Assembly (NCBI RefSeq): GCF_004168035.1
Contig: NZ_SDPU01000035.1
Location: forward strand, 310,001 to 374,000
Length of the DNA stretch: 64,000 nucleotides
Direction: 5' to 3'
From: Nocardioides iriomotensis
GTDB taxonomy: Bacteria; Actinomycetota; Actinomycetes; Propionibacteriales; Nocardioidaceae
The position numbers and the translations under genes are program-made. This document shows positions 34,600-41,194 of this stretch, in pieces. Every line of letters starts with the position of its first letter. The first letter of the stretch is position 1. A model generated the notes under the pieces. That model was not told the DNA's origin and did not search any database. It worked only from the letters and a program-made list of their open reading frames with translations.

Positions 34600-34806
34600 A
34601 TGAGCGTGCACATCGACTGCGACACCTGCGTGGTGCGTGGTCTCGCCTGCCACGACTGCGTGGTCACCGTCTTGCTCGGGCCACCACCCGAGGTCGGGTT
34701 CGACGAGGAGGAGGCCCGTGCGCTCGACGTGCTCGCCGGCTCCGGTCTCGTGCCGCCGCTGCGGATGGTCGCGCCGCTCGACGGGCCGGACGTGGCCAGT
34801 GCCTGA
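34600..34806 (+). CDS. Small cysteine-rich conserved protein
   Basis: 68-aa protein starting at ATG 34600, eight bases after GGAGG. It has CDTC and CHDC (about residues 7-20), so two Cys pairs that may bind zinc, followed by an acidic amphipathic helix (GFDEEEARALDVLAGSGL). I know no function. It immediately precedes the riboswitch-controlled NlpC/P60 gene, but the promoter and riboswitch between suggest separate transcription. Confidence 0.6.
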   Translation: MSVHIDCDTCVVRGLACHDCVVTVLLGPPPEVGFDEEEARALDVLAGSGLVPPLRMVAPLDGPDVASA

Positions 34807-34899
34807 GACGACGGGTGTGGCTCGTGTGACCTGTGTGACATCTGAGGCGTAACGGCGAGACATGATCCACAGATCGCCGGAGACGCGCCGTACGACCGT

Positions 34900-34929
34900 T
34901 TGCTCCCGGTGCCGTCGCCCCCTTACCCT
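34900..34929 (+). promoter_or_regulatory. Candidate promoter for the riboswitch transcript
   Basis: TTGCTC (34900-34905) and TACCCT (34924-34929) are 18 bases apart and match a housekeeping-type promoter moderately well. They lie about 75 bases before the first recognisable riboswitch element. The rest of the 358-base gap 34807-35164 holds the riboswitch and the ribosome binding site. Confidence 0.4.
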
Positions 34930-35007
34930 CAATGGCTCAAGCGCCTGTACAAGTCGGCCAGACCGGGTCGGCTCAGGCGCTGCGTCGAGTCCGGACCAGA
35001 CCGGGGG

Positions 35008-35145
35008 TAGTCGAAATCCGGAGCCGGGGAACCAATCTTCCCTGGGGTGAATCGCGCAAACCGGATCTACCTACCTGTGGACCCGTGCGCGCGTAGGGCT
35101 CTTTGCCGCCCGAACCCGTCAGCTAACCCGGTAGGCGTCACGACA
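35008..35145 (+). ncRNA. ydaO-yuaA type cyclic di-AMP riboswitch
   Basis: All hallmark segments of the ydaO class occur in order: GGGGAACCA (35026-35034), GGGGTGAAT (35044-35052), and CCGAACCCGTCAGCTAACC (35110-35128) followed by GTAGGCGT. This class binds c-di-AMP and in actinobacteria is usually found before peptidoglycan hydrolase genes such as NlpC/P60 and rpf. It ends just before the AAAGAGGAGA ribosome binding site (35145-35154) of the NlpC/P60 gene. Binding normally lowers expression. Exact boundaries are approximate; the assignment is strong. Confidence 0.93.
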
Positions 35146-35164
35146 AAGAGGAGACCGACCGCTC

Positions 35165-36142
35165 GTGCTGAACGGCCGGAAGCGCACCGCCAGCGTCCTG
35201 GCGACCCTGTGCATCACCGCTCTGAGCGGTTCGGTGCTGGTCGCTGCCCCCACCTTCGCGGAGCCCGACATCGACGACGTCCAGTCTCGTGTCGACTCCC
35301 TGTACAAGAAGGCCGAGCAGGCCTCGGAGCGCTACAACGACGCGCGGCTCAACCTCCAGCGCGCTCAGAAGCGGCTCACGGCGCTTCGCGCCGACCTCGA
35401 TCGTCAGCGGGACAAGTTCGAGTCCGTCCGGCAGGACATGGCCGCCTCGGTCGTGTCGCAGTACCAGGGACAGGCGCTCTCGACGACCACCCAGGTCCTG
35501 CTTGCCAAGGACCCGGATGCGTTCCTCGACCAGGTCGCGACGGTCAGCGGCTACAACGACCAGCAGTCCGAGATGATGGCCGACTTCGCCGTCCAGGCCC
35601 AGCAGCTCGAGATGCGCGAGGCCGCCGCGAAGCGCGAGCTCGACCGGATCGCCGCCACCAAGAAGACGCTGGCCGACGAGAAGGCCGAGATCGACGACAA
35701 GGCCGCGGAGGCCAAGGACCTGCTCGACCGCCTCGAGGCGCGCGCCGCCCCGGTCAGCCGGAGCGCCGAGCGCCTGCCGGACGTGCCGGTGTCGGGTCGC
35801 GCTGGCGCGGCGGTGTCCTACGCGCTGGGCCAGGTCGGTGACTCCTACGTCTACGGTGCCGCCGGACCGAGCGCCTTCGACTGCTCCGGTCTCACGATGA
35901 TGGCGTGGGCCCAGGCCGGCGTCGGCCTGCCGCACTCGTCCGGCGCCCAGATGGGTTCCGGCAGCCCGGTCTCCCAGGACCAGCTCCAGCCCGGCGACCT
36001 CGTCTTCTACTACTCGCCGGTGAGCCACGTGGGCATCTACATCGGCAACGGCCAGATCGTGCACGCAGCGAACCCCAGCACTGGGGTCCAGGTCAGCCCT
36101 GTGTTCTCGATGCCGTACTCCGGTGCAGTCCGACCTGGCTGA
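35165..36142 (+). CDS. Secreted NlpC/P60 peptidoglycan endopeptidase with coiled coil
   Basis: 325-aa exported cell-wall hydrolase, starting at GTG 35165 behind AAAGAGGAGA. Signal peptide residues 1-32 (cleavage after TFA), a long helical coiled-coil region of about 38-195, then the NlpC/P60 domain. Cys240 (FDCSGL), His288 (SHVGIY) and His300 (IVHAA) form the catalytic triad. The helical part is similar to RipA/RipC-type autoinhibitory regions. It cuts D-Glu-mDAP bonds in peptidoglycan. Control by the c-di-AMP riboswitch upstream links wall turnover to nucleotide signalling. Position corresponds to Rv2190c. Confidence 0.94.
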   Translation: MLNGRKRTASVLATLCITALSGSVLVAAPTFAEPDIDDVQSRVDSLYKKAEQASERYNDARLNLQRAQKRLTALRADLDRQRDKFESVRQDMAASVVSQYQGQALSTTTQVLLAKDPDAFLDQVATVSGYNDQQSEMMADFAVQAQQLEMREAAAKRELDRIAATKKTLADEKAEIDDKAAEAKDLLDRLEARAAPVSRSAERLPDVPVSGRAGAAVSYALGQVGDSYVYGAAGPSAFDCSGLTMMAWAQAGVGLPHSSGAQMGSGSPVSQDQLQPGDLVFYYSPVSHVGIYIGNGQIVHAANPSTGVQVSPVFSMPYSGAVRPG

Positions 36143-37460
36143 GCCCACCAGCACCCCGGCACCTCGTCGTCGCCGCAAGGCCGGTCGCTCACGTCGCTGG
36201 GCGACCGGCCTCGTGCTGTGCGTTCTCGCGGCCGCGGTGTCCTACTGGGTGCTGAGCCGGCCCGAGACGGCGGTTCTGCCGCGTCCTGGCGACTCGGCGG
36301 CGCCGCGCACCCGTGAGGACGCGGCGGCCGGGTTGCTGGCCGATCTCACGACCGCCCTCGAGACCGGCAGCCGGGCCGACGTCGAGGCGCTGGCCGCGCC
36401 GGGTGATCGCGACGCCGTCCGCGAGCTCGCCGCGCTGCAGGGCAACGTCCAGCGGCTCGGCGTACGCGACCTCGAGATGCGGTACGTCGACGAGAACGCC
36501 GGCCGGACGGTCGCGGGTGTCGCGCCGCCCTTGCGGAAGCGTGCCTGGGTGGGGGACGTGGCGCTGTCCTGGGGCCTCGACGGCTTCGACGGCGGCGACA
36601 GTCGGATGGAGGTCACGATGACCTTCGCGGGGACCGAGGACGGCGCCGCGTTCGTCACGGCCCGCGGAGACTACGGGCGTGCCGCACCGCTGTGGATGCT
36701 AGAGCGGCTGGCGGTGCGGCGCAGCTCCCAGGCTCTGGTGATGGTCGCCGCGGGTGCGACGGGGGCGGGGCCGGGAGGACGCGGCGTCGCGTCGTACCAC
36801 GCGCTCGCGGACCGGGCGGTCGTGGACGTCCGCAAGGTCTTTCCCCGGTGGCAGGGCCCGCTCGTCGTGGAGGTGCCCAGCAGCCAGGACGAGCTCGCGC
36901 GGGCGCTCGGGTCCGAGCAGACCGCGTACAGCTCGATCGCGGCCGTGACGACCCCCGTCGACGGGTCGAGCGGGGCGGACAGCCCGATCCACATCTTCGT
37001 CAACCCGCCGGTCTTCGGTCCGCTGGGCGAGCAGGGCGCGCAGATCGTGATGAGCCACGAGGCCGCCCACGTGGCGACCAAGGCCGCGGCGTCCTCGATG
37101 CCGACCTGGCTGCTCGAGGGCTTCGCCGACTACGTCGCGCTCGCCCACGTCGACCTGCCCGTCGAGGTCACGGCGAGCCAGATCATCGCGCAGGTGCAGG
37201 ACCAGGGCGCCCCGCCTACCCTGCCCGGCGCTTCCGAGTTCGAGACCGAGAACACCACGCTGGGTGCGTCGTACGAGTCCGCCTGGCTGGCCTGCCGGCT
37301 GTTGGCCGAGCAGTACGGCGAGAAGAAGCTGCTCGCCTTCTACGAGCGCGCCGACCAGGACGGCTCCACGAAGGCAGCGTTCCGGGACGTCCTCGGCACC
37401 GATGAGCGAGCCTTCACGGAAAGCTGGCGCGACTATCTCGAGGGGCTCGCCGGCGTCTGA
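36123..37460 (+). CDS. Membrane-anchored MA-like gluzincin metallopeptidase
   Basis: 445-aa protein starting at GTG 36123, overlapping the NlpC/P60 gene by 20 bases. One N-terminal membrane segment (about 25-44) anchors an extracellular domain. The zinc motif HEAAH is at residues 312-316 and the gluzincin Glu332 in LLEGFADYVA follows, so the catalytic site looks complete. The middle region (60-230) is of unknown fold. Tight linkage to the wall hydrolase suggests a role in envelope protein processing. The substrate is unknown. Confidence 0.75.
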   Translation: MQSDLAEPTSTPAPRRRRKAGRSRRWATGLVLCVLAAAVSYWVLSRPETAVLPRPGDSAAPRTREDAAAGLLADLTTALETGSRADVEALAAPGDRDAVRELAALQGNVQRLGVRDLEMRYVDENAGRTVAGVAPPLRKRAWVGDVALSWGLDGFDGGDSRMEVTMTFAGTEDGAAFVTARGDYGRAAPLWMLERLAVRRSSQALVMVAAGATGAGPGGRGVASYHALADRAVVDVRKVFPRWQGPLVVEVPSSQDELARALGSEQTAYSSIAAVTTPVDGSSGADSPIHIFVNPPVFGPLGEQGAQIVMSHEAAHVATKAAASSMPTWLLEGFADYVALAHVDLPVEVTASQIIAQVQDQGAPPTLPGASEFETENTTLGASYESAWLACRLLAEQYGEKKLLAFYERADQDGSTKAAFRDVLGTDERAFTESWRDYLEGLAGV

Positions 37461-37506
37461 GGCGCCGTCCAGGATCCCTTCAGGTCGACATGGCAGGCTG
37501 TGCCGC

Positions 37507-38772
37507 GTGACCTCGACGCCGCGCCTGAACCGACGTGGTGCGGTTGCGATGCTCGTCCTCGCCGTGGTGGGGCTTGTCCTCGCCGCCTCGTTGCTCGTCC
37601 CGTGGGAGTGGGTGCCCGGAGGGCACCTGGTCCCGATGTCGGCAGGGAAGCTGTTCACGGCCGAACAGCTCCTTCGTGGCGAGGAGTACGCCCGCGTGGC
37701 CCGGCTGCTCAGCTGGTCCTCGCTGGCCGTGTCGCTCGCGGTGGTCGGGGCTCTCGGGTTCACGCGACTCGGGTCGCGCCTGGTGTCAAGGCTGACCAGT
37801 TGCAGGCGCTGGTTCCTGGCCGTGCCGGTCGCCACCCTGGCGGTGCTGCTGGTGGGTCGGGTGGTCACGCTGCCGTTCGGCCTGGCACTCCGGCAGCGCA
37901 ACCTGGACTACGGGCTCACGCGGCAGTCGCTCGCCGGCTGGTTCAGCGACTGGGGACGCGGCCTGCTGGTGGACGCGGTCGTGACCTCCCTTCTCCTGCT
38001 CATCCTGGTGGCGCTGATGCGGCGCCGGCCGCGGGACTGGTACGTCGCGGGTGCCGGGGTAGTCGTGGTGCTGACATTCGTCGGGTCGCTGCTCTACCCG
38101 GTGGTGATCGAGCCGCTGTTCAACAAGTTCACCCCGATGGCGGACGGCGCGTTCAAGTCGGCCGTCCTGCGGCTCGCCGACAAGGAGGGCGTGCACGTCG
38201 ATGACGTCCTGGTTGCGGATGCGTCCCGACGGACGACGACGTACAACGCCTACGTCTCCGGCTTCGGCGGCACCCGCCGGATCGTAGTGTTCGACACCCT
38301 CATGGAGGGTCTGCCGCGAAAGGAGGCGCTCGTCGTCGTGGCACACGAGCTCGCGCACGCCAAGAACAATGACGTTCTCGTCGGCACCATCCTCGGTGCG
38401 CTCGGCGGTGTCGCGGGGGTCGCCGCGCTGGCCCTGGTGCTGGACATTCGGGCGGTTCGCGAGCGCGCCGGTATCGACGACCCGGCCGACGCGCGGCTGG
38501 TGCCGCTCGTGCTCGCCCTCGTCGCGATCGGGAGCCTGCTCGCCAGCCCGGCCGTCAACTCCGTGAGCCGCGCGCTCGAGGCGAGGGCCGACCGGGTGTC
38601 GCTGCAGACGACCGGCGCGGACGGGGCGTTCATCGCGATGCAGCACCGTCTGGCGGTTCAGGCGGTCCGCGACCCCACCCCGCCGGCGTGGAGCCAATTC
38701 TGGTTCGGAACCCATCCCACGGTCCTGCAACGTGCCGGACTTCCGTCGAGTCTCGAGGCAGCGCGCTCGTGA
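37507..38772 (+). CDS. M48 family membrane metallopeptidase (Ste24/CAAX-protease-like)
   Basis: 421-aa polytopic protease starting at GTG 37507. Five or more membrane segments surround an M48 catalytic core: HELAH at 280-284 and EARADRVSL with the likely third ligand near residue 358. LFNKFTPMADG and NAYVSGFGGTRRIVVFDTL are hallmarks of the Ste24-like subgroup. It is coupled by 4 bases to pimB' and follows another zinc peptidase. Bacterial members of this group probably handle membrane-protein turnover, not prenyl processing. Confidence 0.87.
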   Translation: MTSTPRLNRRGAVAMLVLAVVGLVLAASLLVPWEWVPGGHLVPMSAGKLFTAEQLLRGEEYARVARLLSWSSLAVSLAVVGALGFTRLGSRLVSRLTSCRRWFLAVPVATLAVLLVGRVVTLPFGLALRQRNLDYGLTRQSLAGWFSDWGRGLLVDAVVTSLLLLILVALMRRRPRDWYVAGAGVVVVLTFVGSLLYPVVIEPLFNKFTPMADGAFKSAVLRLADKEGVHVDDVLVADASRRTTTYNAYVSGFGGTRRIVVFDTLMEGLPRKEALVVVAHELAHAKNNDVLVGTILGALGGVAGVAALALVLDIRAVRERAGIDDPADARLVPLVLALVAIGSLLASPAVNSVSRALEARADRVSLQTTGADGAFIAMQHRLAVQAVRDPTPPAWSQFWFGTHPTVLQRAGLPSSLEAARS

Positions 38773-39878
38773 GCCGGGTCTTGGTTGTCACCAACGACTT
38801 CCCGACCCGTCGTGGCGGAATCGAGTCGTTCGTGCTGGCGCTCTGCGAACGGATGCCGGCCAACGAGGTCGTCGTGTACACGGCGTCGATGCCGGGGGAC
38901 CAGGACTACGACCGGACCCTGGCCTTTCCCGTGCACCGCGACCCGTCGCGCATCCTGCTCCCGACACCGGCCGTTGCACGGCGCGTGTCGAAGGTGTTCC
39001 GCGACGAGGGTTGTGACCGGGTGGTCTACGGCGCCTCCGCCCCGCTTGGCCTCCTGGCACCGAGGCTGCGCCGCGCCGGCGCCGTACGACAGGTGGCGCT
39101 GACACACGGGCACGAGGTGTGGTGGGCGCGGGTGCCGATCGCCCGGTCCCTGCTGCGGCGGATCGGCGACAGCGTCGACGTGATGACCTACGTCAGCGAG
39201 TGGTGCCGCGACCACATCGCCCCCGCGCTGTCGGACGAGGCTGCCTCGAGGATGCAGCGGCTTTCACCCGGCGTCGACACGTCACGCTTCTTCCCGGGTT
39301 GCGGCGGGGCTGAGGTGCGCCGACGCCTGGGAATCGCCCCCGGCGCGCCCGTCGTCGTCTGCACGGCCCGGATGGTCCGCCGGAAGGGTCAGGACACGTT
39401 GGTGCGGGCGTGGCCGGCGGTGCTCAGTCACTTCCCGGACGCGCGACTGCTGCTGGTCGGCGACGGAGCCGATCGCCGCCGGATCCAGCGCCTCGTCGAT
39501 GACCGCGGCGTGTCGGGCTCGGTCGTTCTGACCGGGAGCGTCCCCTGGGATGCGGTGCCCGCCTTCACGGATGCGGGCGACGTGTTCGCCATGCCGTGCC
39601 GTACGAGGCGCTGGGGCTTCGAACCGGAGGCGTTCGGCATCGTGTTCTTGGAGGCCCAAGCCTGCGGCCTGCCGGTCGTGATCGGAGACTCCGGCGGGGC
39701 TCCGGAAACGACTCGTCTTACGCGTTCTCGTGTGGTCTCGGGGGGCAACGAGAGCGAATTGGCAGCTGAGTTGTGCGGCCTGCTGCAGGAACGGCGAAAG
39801 CCCCAGTCAGTCTCCGAACTCTCCGGAGATGACTGGGGCAGTGTCGTGCGCACTTGGCGCCACCTGCTGTCGGACTGA
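38769..39878 (+). CDS. pimB: GDP-mannose-dependent phosphatidylinositol mannosyltransferase PimB'
   Basis: 369-aa GT4 enzyme adding the second mannose to phosphatidylinositol mannoside on the cytoplasmic face. The start is GTG 38769, overlapping the protease stop. It opens with SRVLVVTNDFPTRRGGIESF, and has LTHGHEVWWARVP, VCTARMVRRKGQD and GFEPEAFGIVFLEAQACGLP, which are typical of PimB' (the EAFGIVFLEAQ segment binds GDP-mannose). It corresponds to Rv2188c. The last 25 residues are less conserved and contain a hairpin-forming DNA stretch at 39800-39839. Confidence 0.88.
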   Translation: MSRVLVVTNDFPTRRGGIESFVLALCERMPANEVVVYTASMPGDQDYDRTLAFPVHRDPSRILLPTPAVARRVSKVFRDEGCDRVVYGASAPLGLLAPRLRRAGAVRQVALTHGHEVWWARVPIARSLLRRIGDSVDVMTYVSEWCRDHIAPALSDEAASRMQRLSPGVDTSRFFPGCGGAEVRRRLGIAPGAPVVVCTARMVRRKGQDTLVRAWPAVLSHFPDARLLLVGDGADRRRIQRLVDDRGVSGSVVLTGSVPWDAVPAFTDAGDVFAMPCRTRRWGFEPEAFGIVFLEAQACGLPVVIGDSGGAPETTRLTRSRVVSGGNESELAAELCGLLQERRKPQSVSELSGDDWGSVVRTWRHLLSD

Positions 39879-39884
39879 CCTGTG

Positions 39885-40064
39885 TTAGCAGGCGCCCGGC
39901 GAGGCCTTGCTCGCCAGGGTGCTGCACGAGTCCGAGTAAGTCTCGCTGACCACGTTGCCGAGTGCAAAGACCACCAGTGCGATCACGGCTGCGATCGCGA
40001 ACACAAGGAGGCCGTACTCGACAGCGGAGGCACCCCGCTCATCCTTCCGATGCGAGATTTCCAT
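39885..40064 (-). CDS. Flp/Fap-type pilin, 59 aa
   Basis: 59-codon gene, ATG 40064 to TAA. It begins MEISHRKDERGASAVEYGLL and continues with a hydrophobic segment (about residues 19-38), the Flp pilin pattern with the processing site at Gly11 before ASAVEYGLL. The short tail has two cysteines, Cys47 and the C-terminal Cys59, which could form a disulfide. It is the distal gene of the tad locus and near-identical in layout to the pilin at 40149. Both have hydrophilic leaders of about 10-16 residues. Confidence 0.88.
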   Translation of the reverse strand: MEISHRKDERGASAVEYGLLVFAIAAVIALVVFALGNVVSETYSDSCSTLASKASPGAC

Positions 40065-40101
40065 GACAGTCTCGTTTCTCCGTGACGCGGCGATATGACA
40101 A

Positions 40102-40134
40102 ATGGGGTGGACGCTACTTCAGCGTCCACCCCAT
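40102..40134 (-). terminator. Terminator hairpin between the two pilin genes
   Basis: Perfect 14-base arms ATGGGGTGGACGCT (40102-40115) and AGCGTCCACCCCAT (40121-40134), loop of 5. On the minus strand it is followed by TTGTCATAT. It lies 15 bases after the pilin stop at 40149 and would limit read-through into the distal pilin gene. Confidence 0.78.
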
Positions 40135-40148
40135 GCTGTCTGCTGCGA

Positions 40149-40346
40149 TCAGCAGGTGGCCGTGGTGCCGGCGCTGCCCTGGATCGTGCTGCAGGTGTCG
40201 GTGAAGACCTCCTTCACGACGCCACCCAGGGCGAAGACGATCAGGACGATCAGGGCCGCGATCGCGGCAACGAGGAGGCCGTACTCGACGGCCGAAGCGC
40301 CGTCCTCGTCCTTGCGGTTGAAAAGGCGCTCGATGAGCTGCTGCAT
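40149..40346 (-). CDS. Flp/Fap-type pilin, 65 aa
   Basis: 65-aa pilin starting at ATG 40346 after GGGAG. The leader MQQLIERLFNRKDEDG is followed by ASAVEYGLLVAAIAALIVLI, the classical Flp processing site and hydrophobic helix. The tail ends in CSTIQGSAGTTATC, with two cysteines 13 residues apart, so a C-terminal disulfide loop is likely. It is preceded by two N6-spaced inverted repeats and followed by a terminator, so it probably is its own transcript and the major pilin. Confidence 0.92.
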   Translation of the reverse strand: MQQLIERLFNRKDEDGASAVEYGLLVAAIAALIVLIVFALGGVVKEVFTDTCSTIQGSAGTTATC

Positions 40347-40409
40347 GTTGGTACTCCCAAGGTTTGCGAATGAGGAGGCCACCGCGGACTCCTGACATCA
40401 ACAAGCATC

Positions 40410-40442
40410 GGCGCTTTCACGCCGGTTCTCCATCGGGAGAAC
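40410..40442 (-). promoter_or_regulatory. Two adjacent N6-spaced inverted repeats upstream of the pilin gene
   Basis: GGCG-N6-CGCC (40410-40423) and GTTCTC-N6-GAGAAC (40425-40442) stand side by side 64-96 bases before the pilin start at 40346. Such spacing fits dimeric helix-turn-helix regulators, for example the LuxR-type regulator encoded just upstream. No binding is shown. Confidence 0.4.
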
Positions 40443-40522
40443 GGTCCCGTTGTGGCGTCCAGTTGGAGGATCGCTCGCGGCAGGGAGATGGCCCGAGTGG
40501 ACCATTTTTTCCCGTTTCGGAA

Positions 40523-41167
40523 TCAAACAGGCGAATCGTCTGACAGGAGACCTGCTCGTATGGCATTCATGATCGCCTGGGCCCGGTTGGCCGCTCCGAG
40601 CTTCTCGTAGATCTTCGAGATGTGCGTCTTCGCGGTCGACTCACTCACGAAGAGCTGACGCGCGATGGCGGCAACACCCAGGCCCTCGGCCAGCAGCCGC
40701 AGGACCTCCGCCTCGCGCGGCGAGAGCTGCGGTCCGGAGGGGGTCATGCGCCGGCGCATCGCGTCTGCAAGATTGGCGGCAGTGAAGGACCGAGGAGACA
40801 CCGTGGCGTGCCGCGCCGCCGCGACGACGTCGTCGGAGGGGGCATCCTTGGCGACGAACGCCGAGGCGCCGGCCTCAAGGGCCTCGAAGAGCTGTTCGTC
40901 GCCCGCATACATGGTGAGGACGACGATTCCCACCTCATCGTCGGTCTTGCGCAACTCGCGGACGAGGTCGAGGCCGGTCCCGTCAGGGAGACGGACATCC
41001 GTCACGACGACCGTGGGCTTGAGGTCGTTGACCAACCGGTGTCCTTCAGAAACGGACCCGGCCTCGCCGACGACGGCGAAGTCATCATGACGGTCGAAGG
41101 CATGGGCCAGACCCTGGCGGATCAACTCGTGGTCGTCGACCAACACCACCGTGTGCGGGGTCGTCAT
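40523..41167 (-). CDS. NarL/LuxR-family response regulator of the tad locus
   Basis: 214-aa two-component regulator starting at ATG 41167. The receiver domain has the full set of phosphorylation residues: Asp11/Asp12, Asp57, Thr85 and Lys107. A LuxR-type helix-turn-helix follows (LSPREAEVLRLLAEGLGVAA, about residues 148-210). It lies 27 bases after its partner kinase. Its position between the tad assembly genes and the pilin genes suggests it controls pilus expression. The repeats at 40410-40442 are candidate sites. Confidence 0.93.
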   Translation of the reverse strand: MTTPHTVVLVDDHELIRQGLAHAFDRHDDFAVVGEAGSVSEGHRLVNDLKPTVVVTDVRLPDGTGLDLVRELRKTDDEVGIVVLTMYAGDEQLFEALEAGASAFVAKDAPSDDVVAAARHATVSPRSFTAANLADAMRRRMTPSGPQLSPREAEVLRLLAEGLGVAAIARQLFVSESTAKTHISKIYEKLGAANRAQAIMNAIRAGLLSDDSPV

Positions 41168-41194
41168 GAAGTCGTTCTCCTCCCGGGGCCCGGC

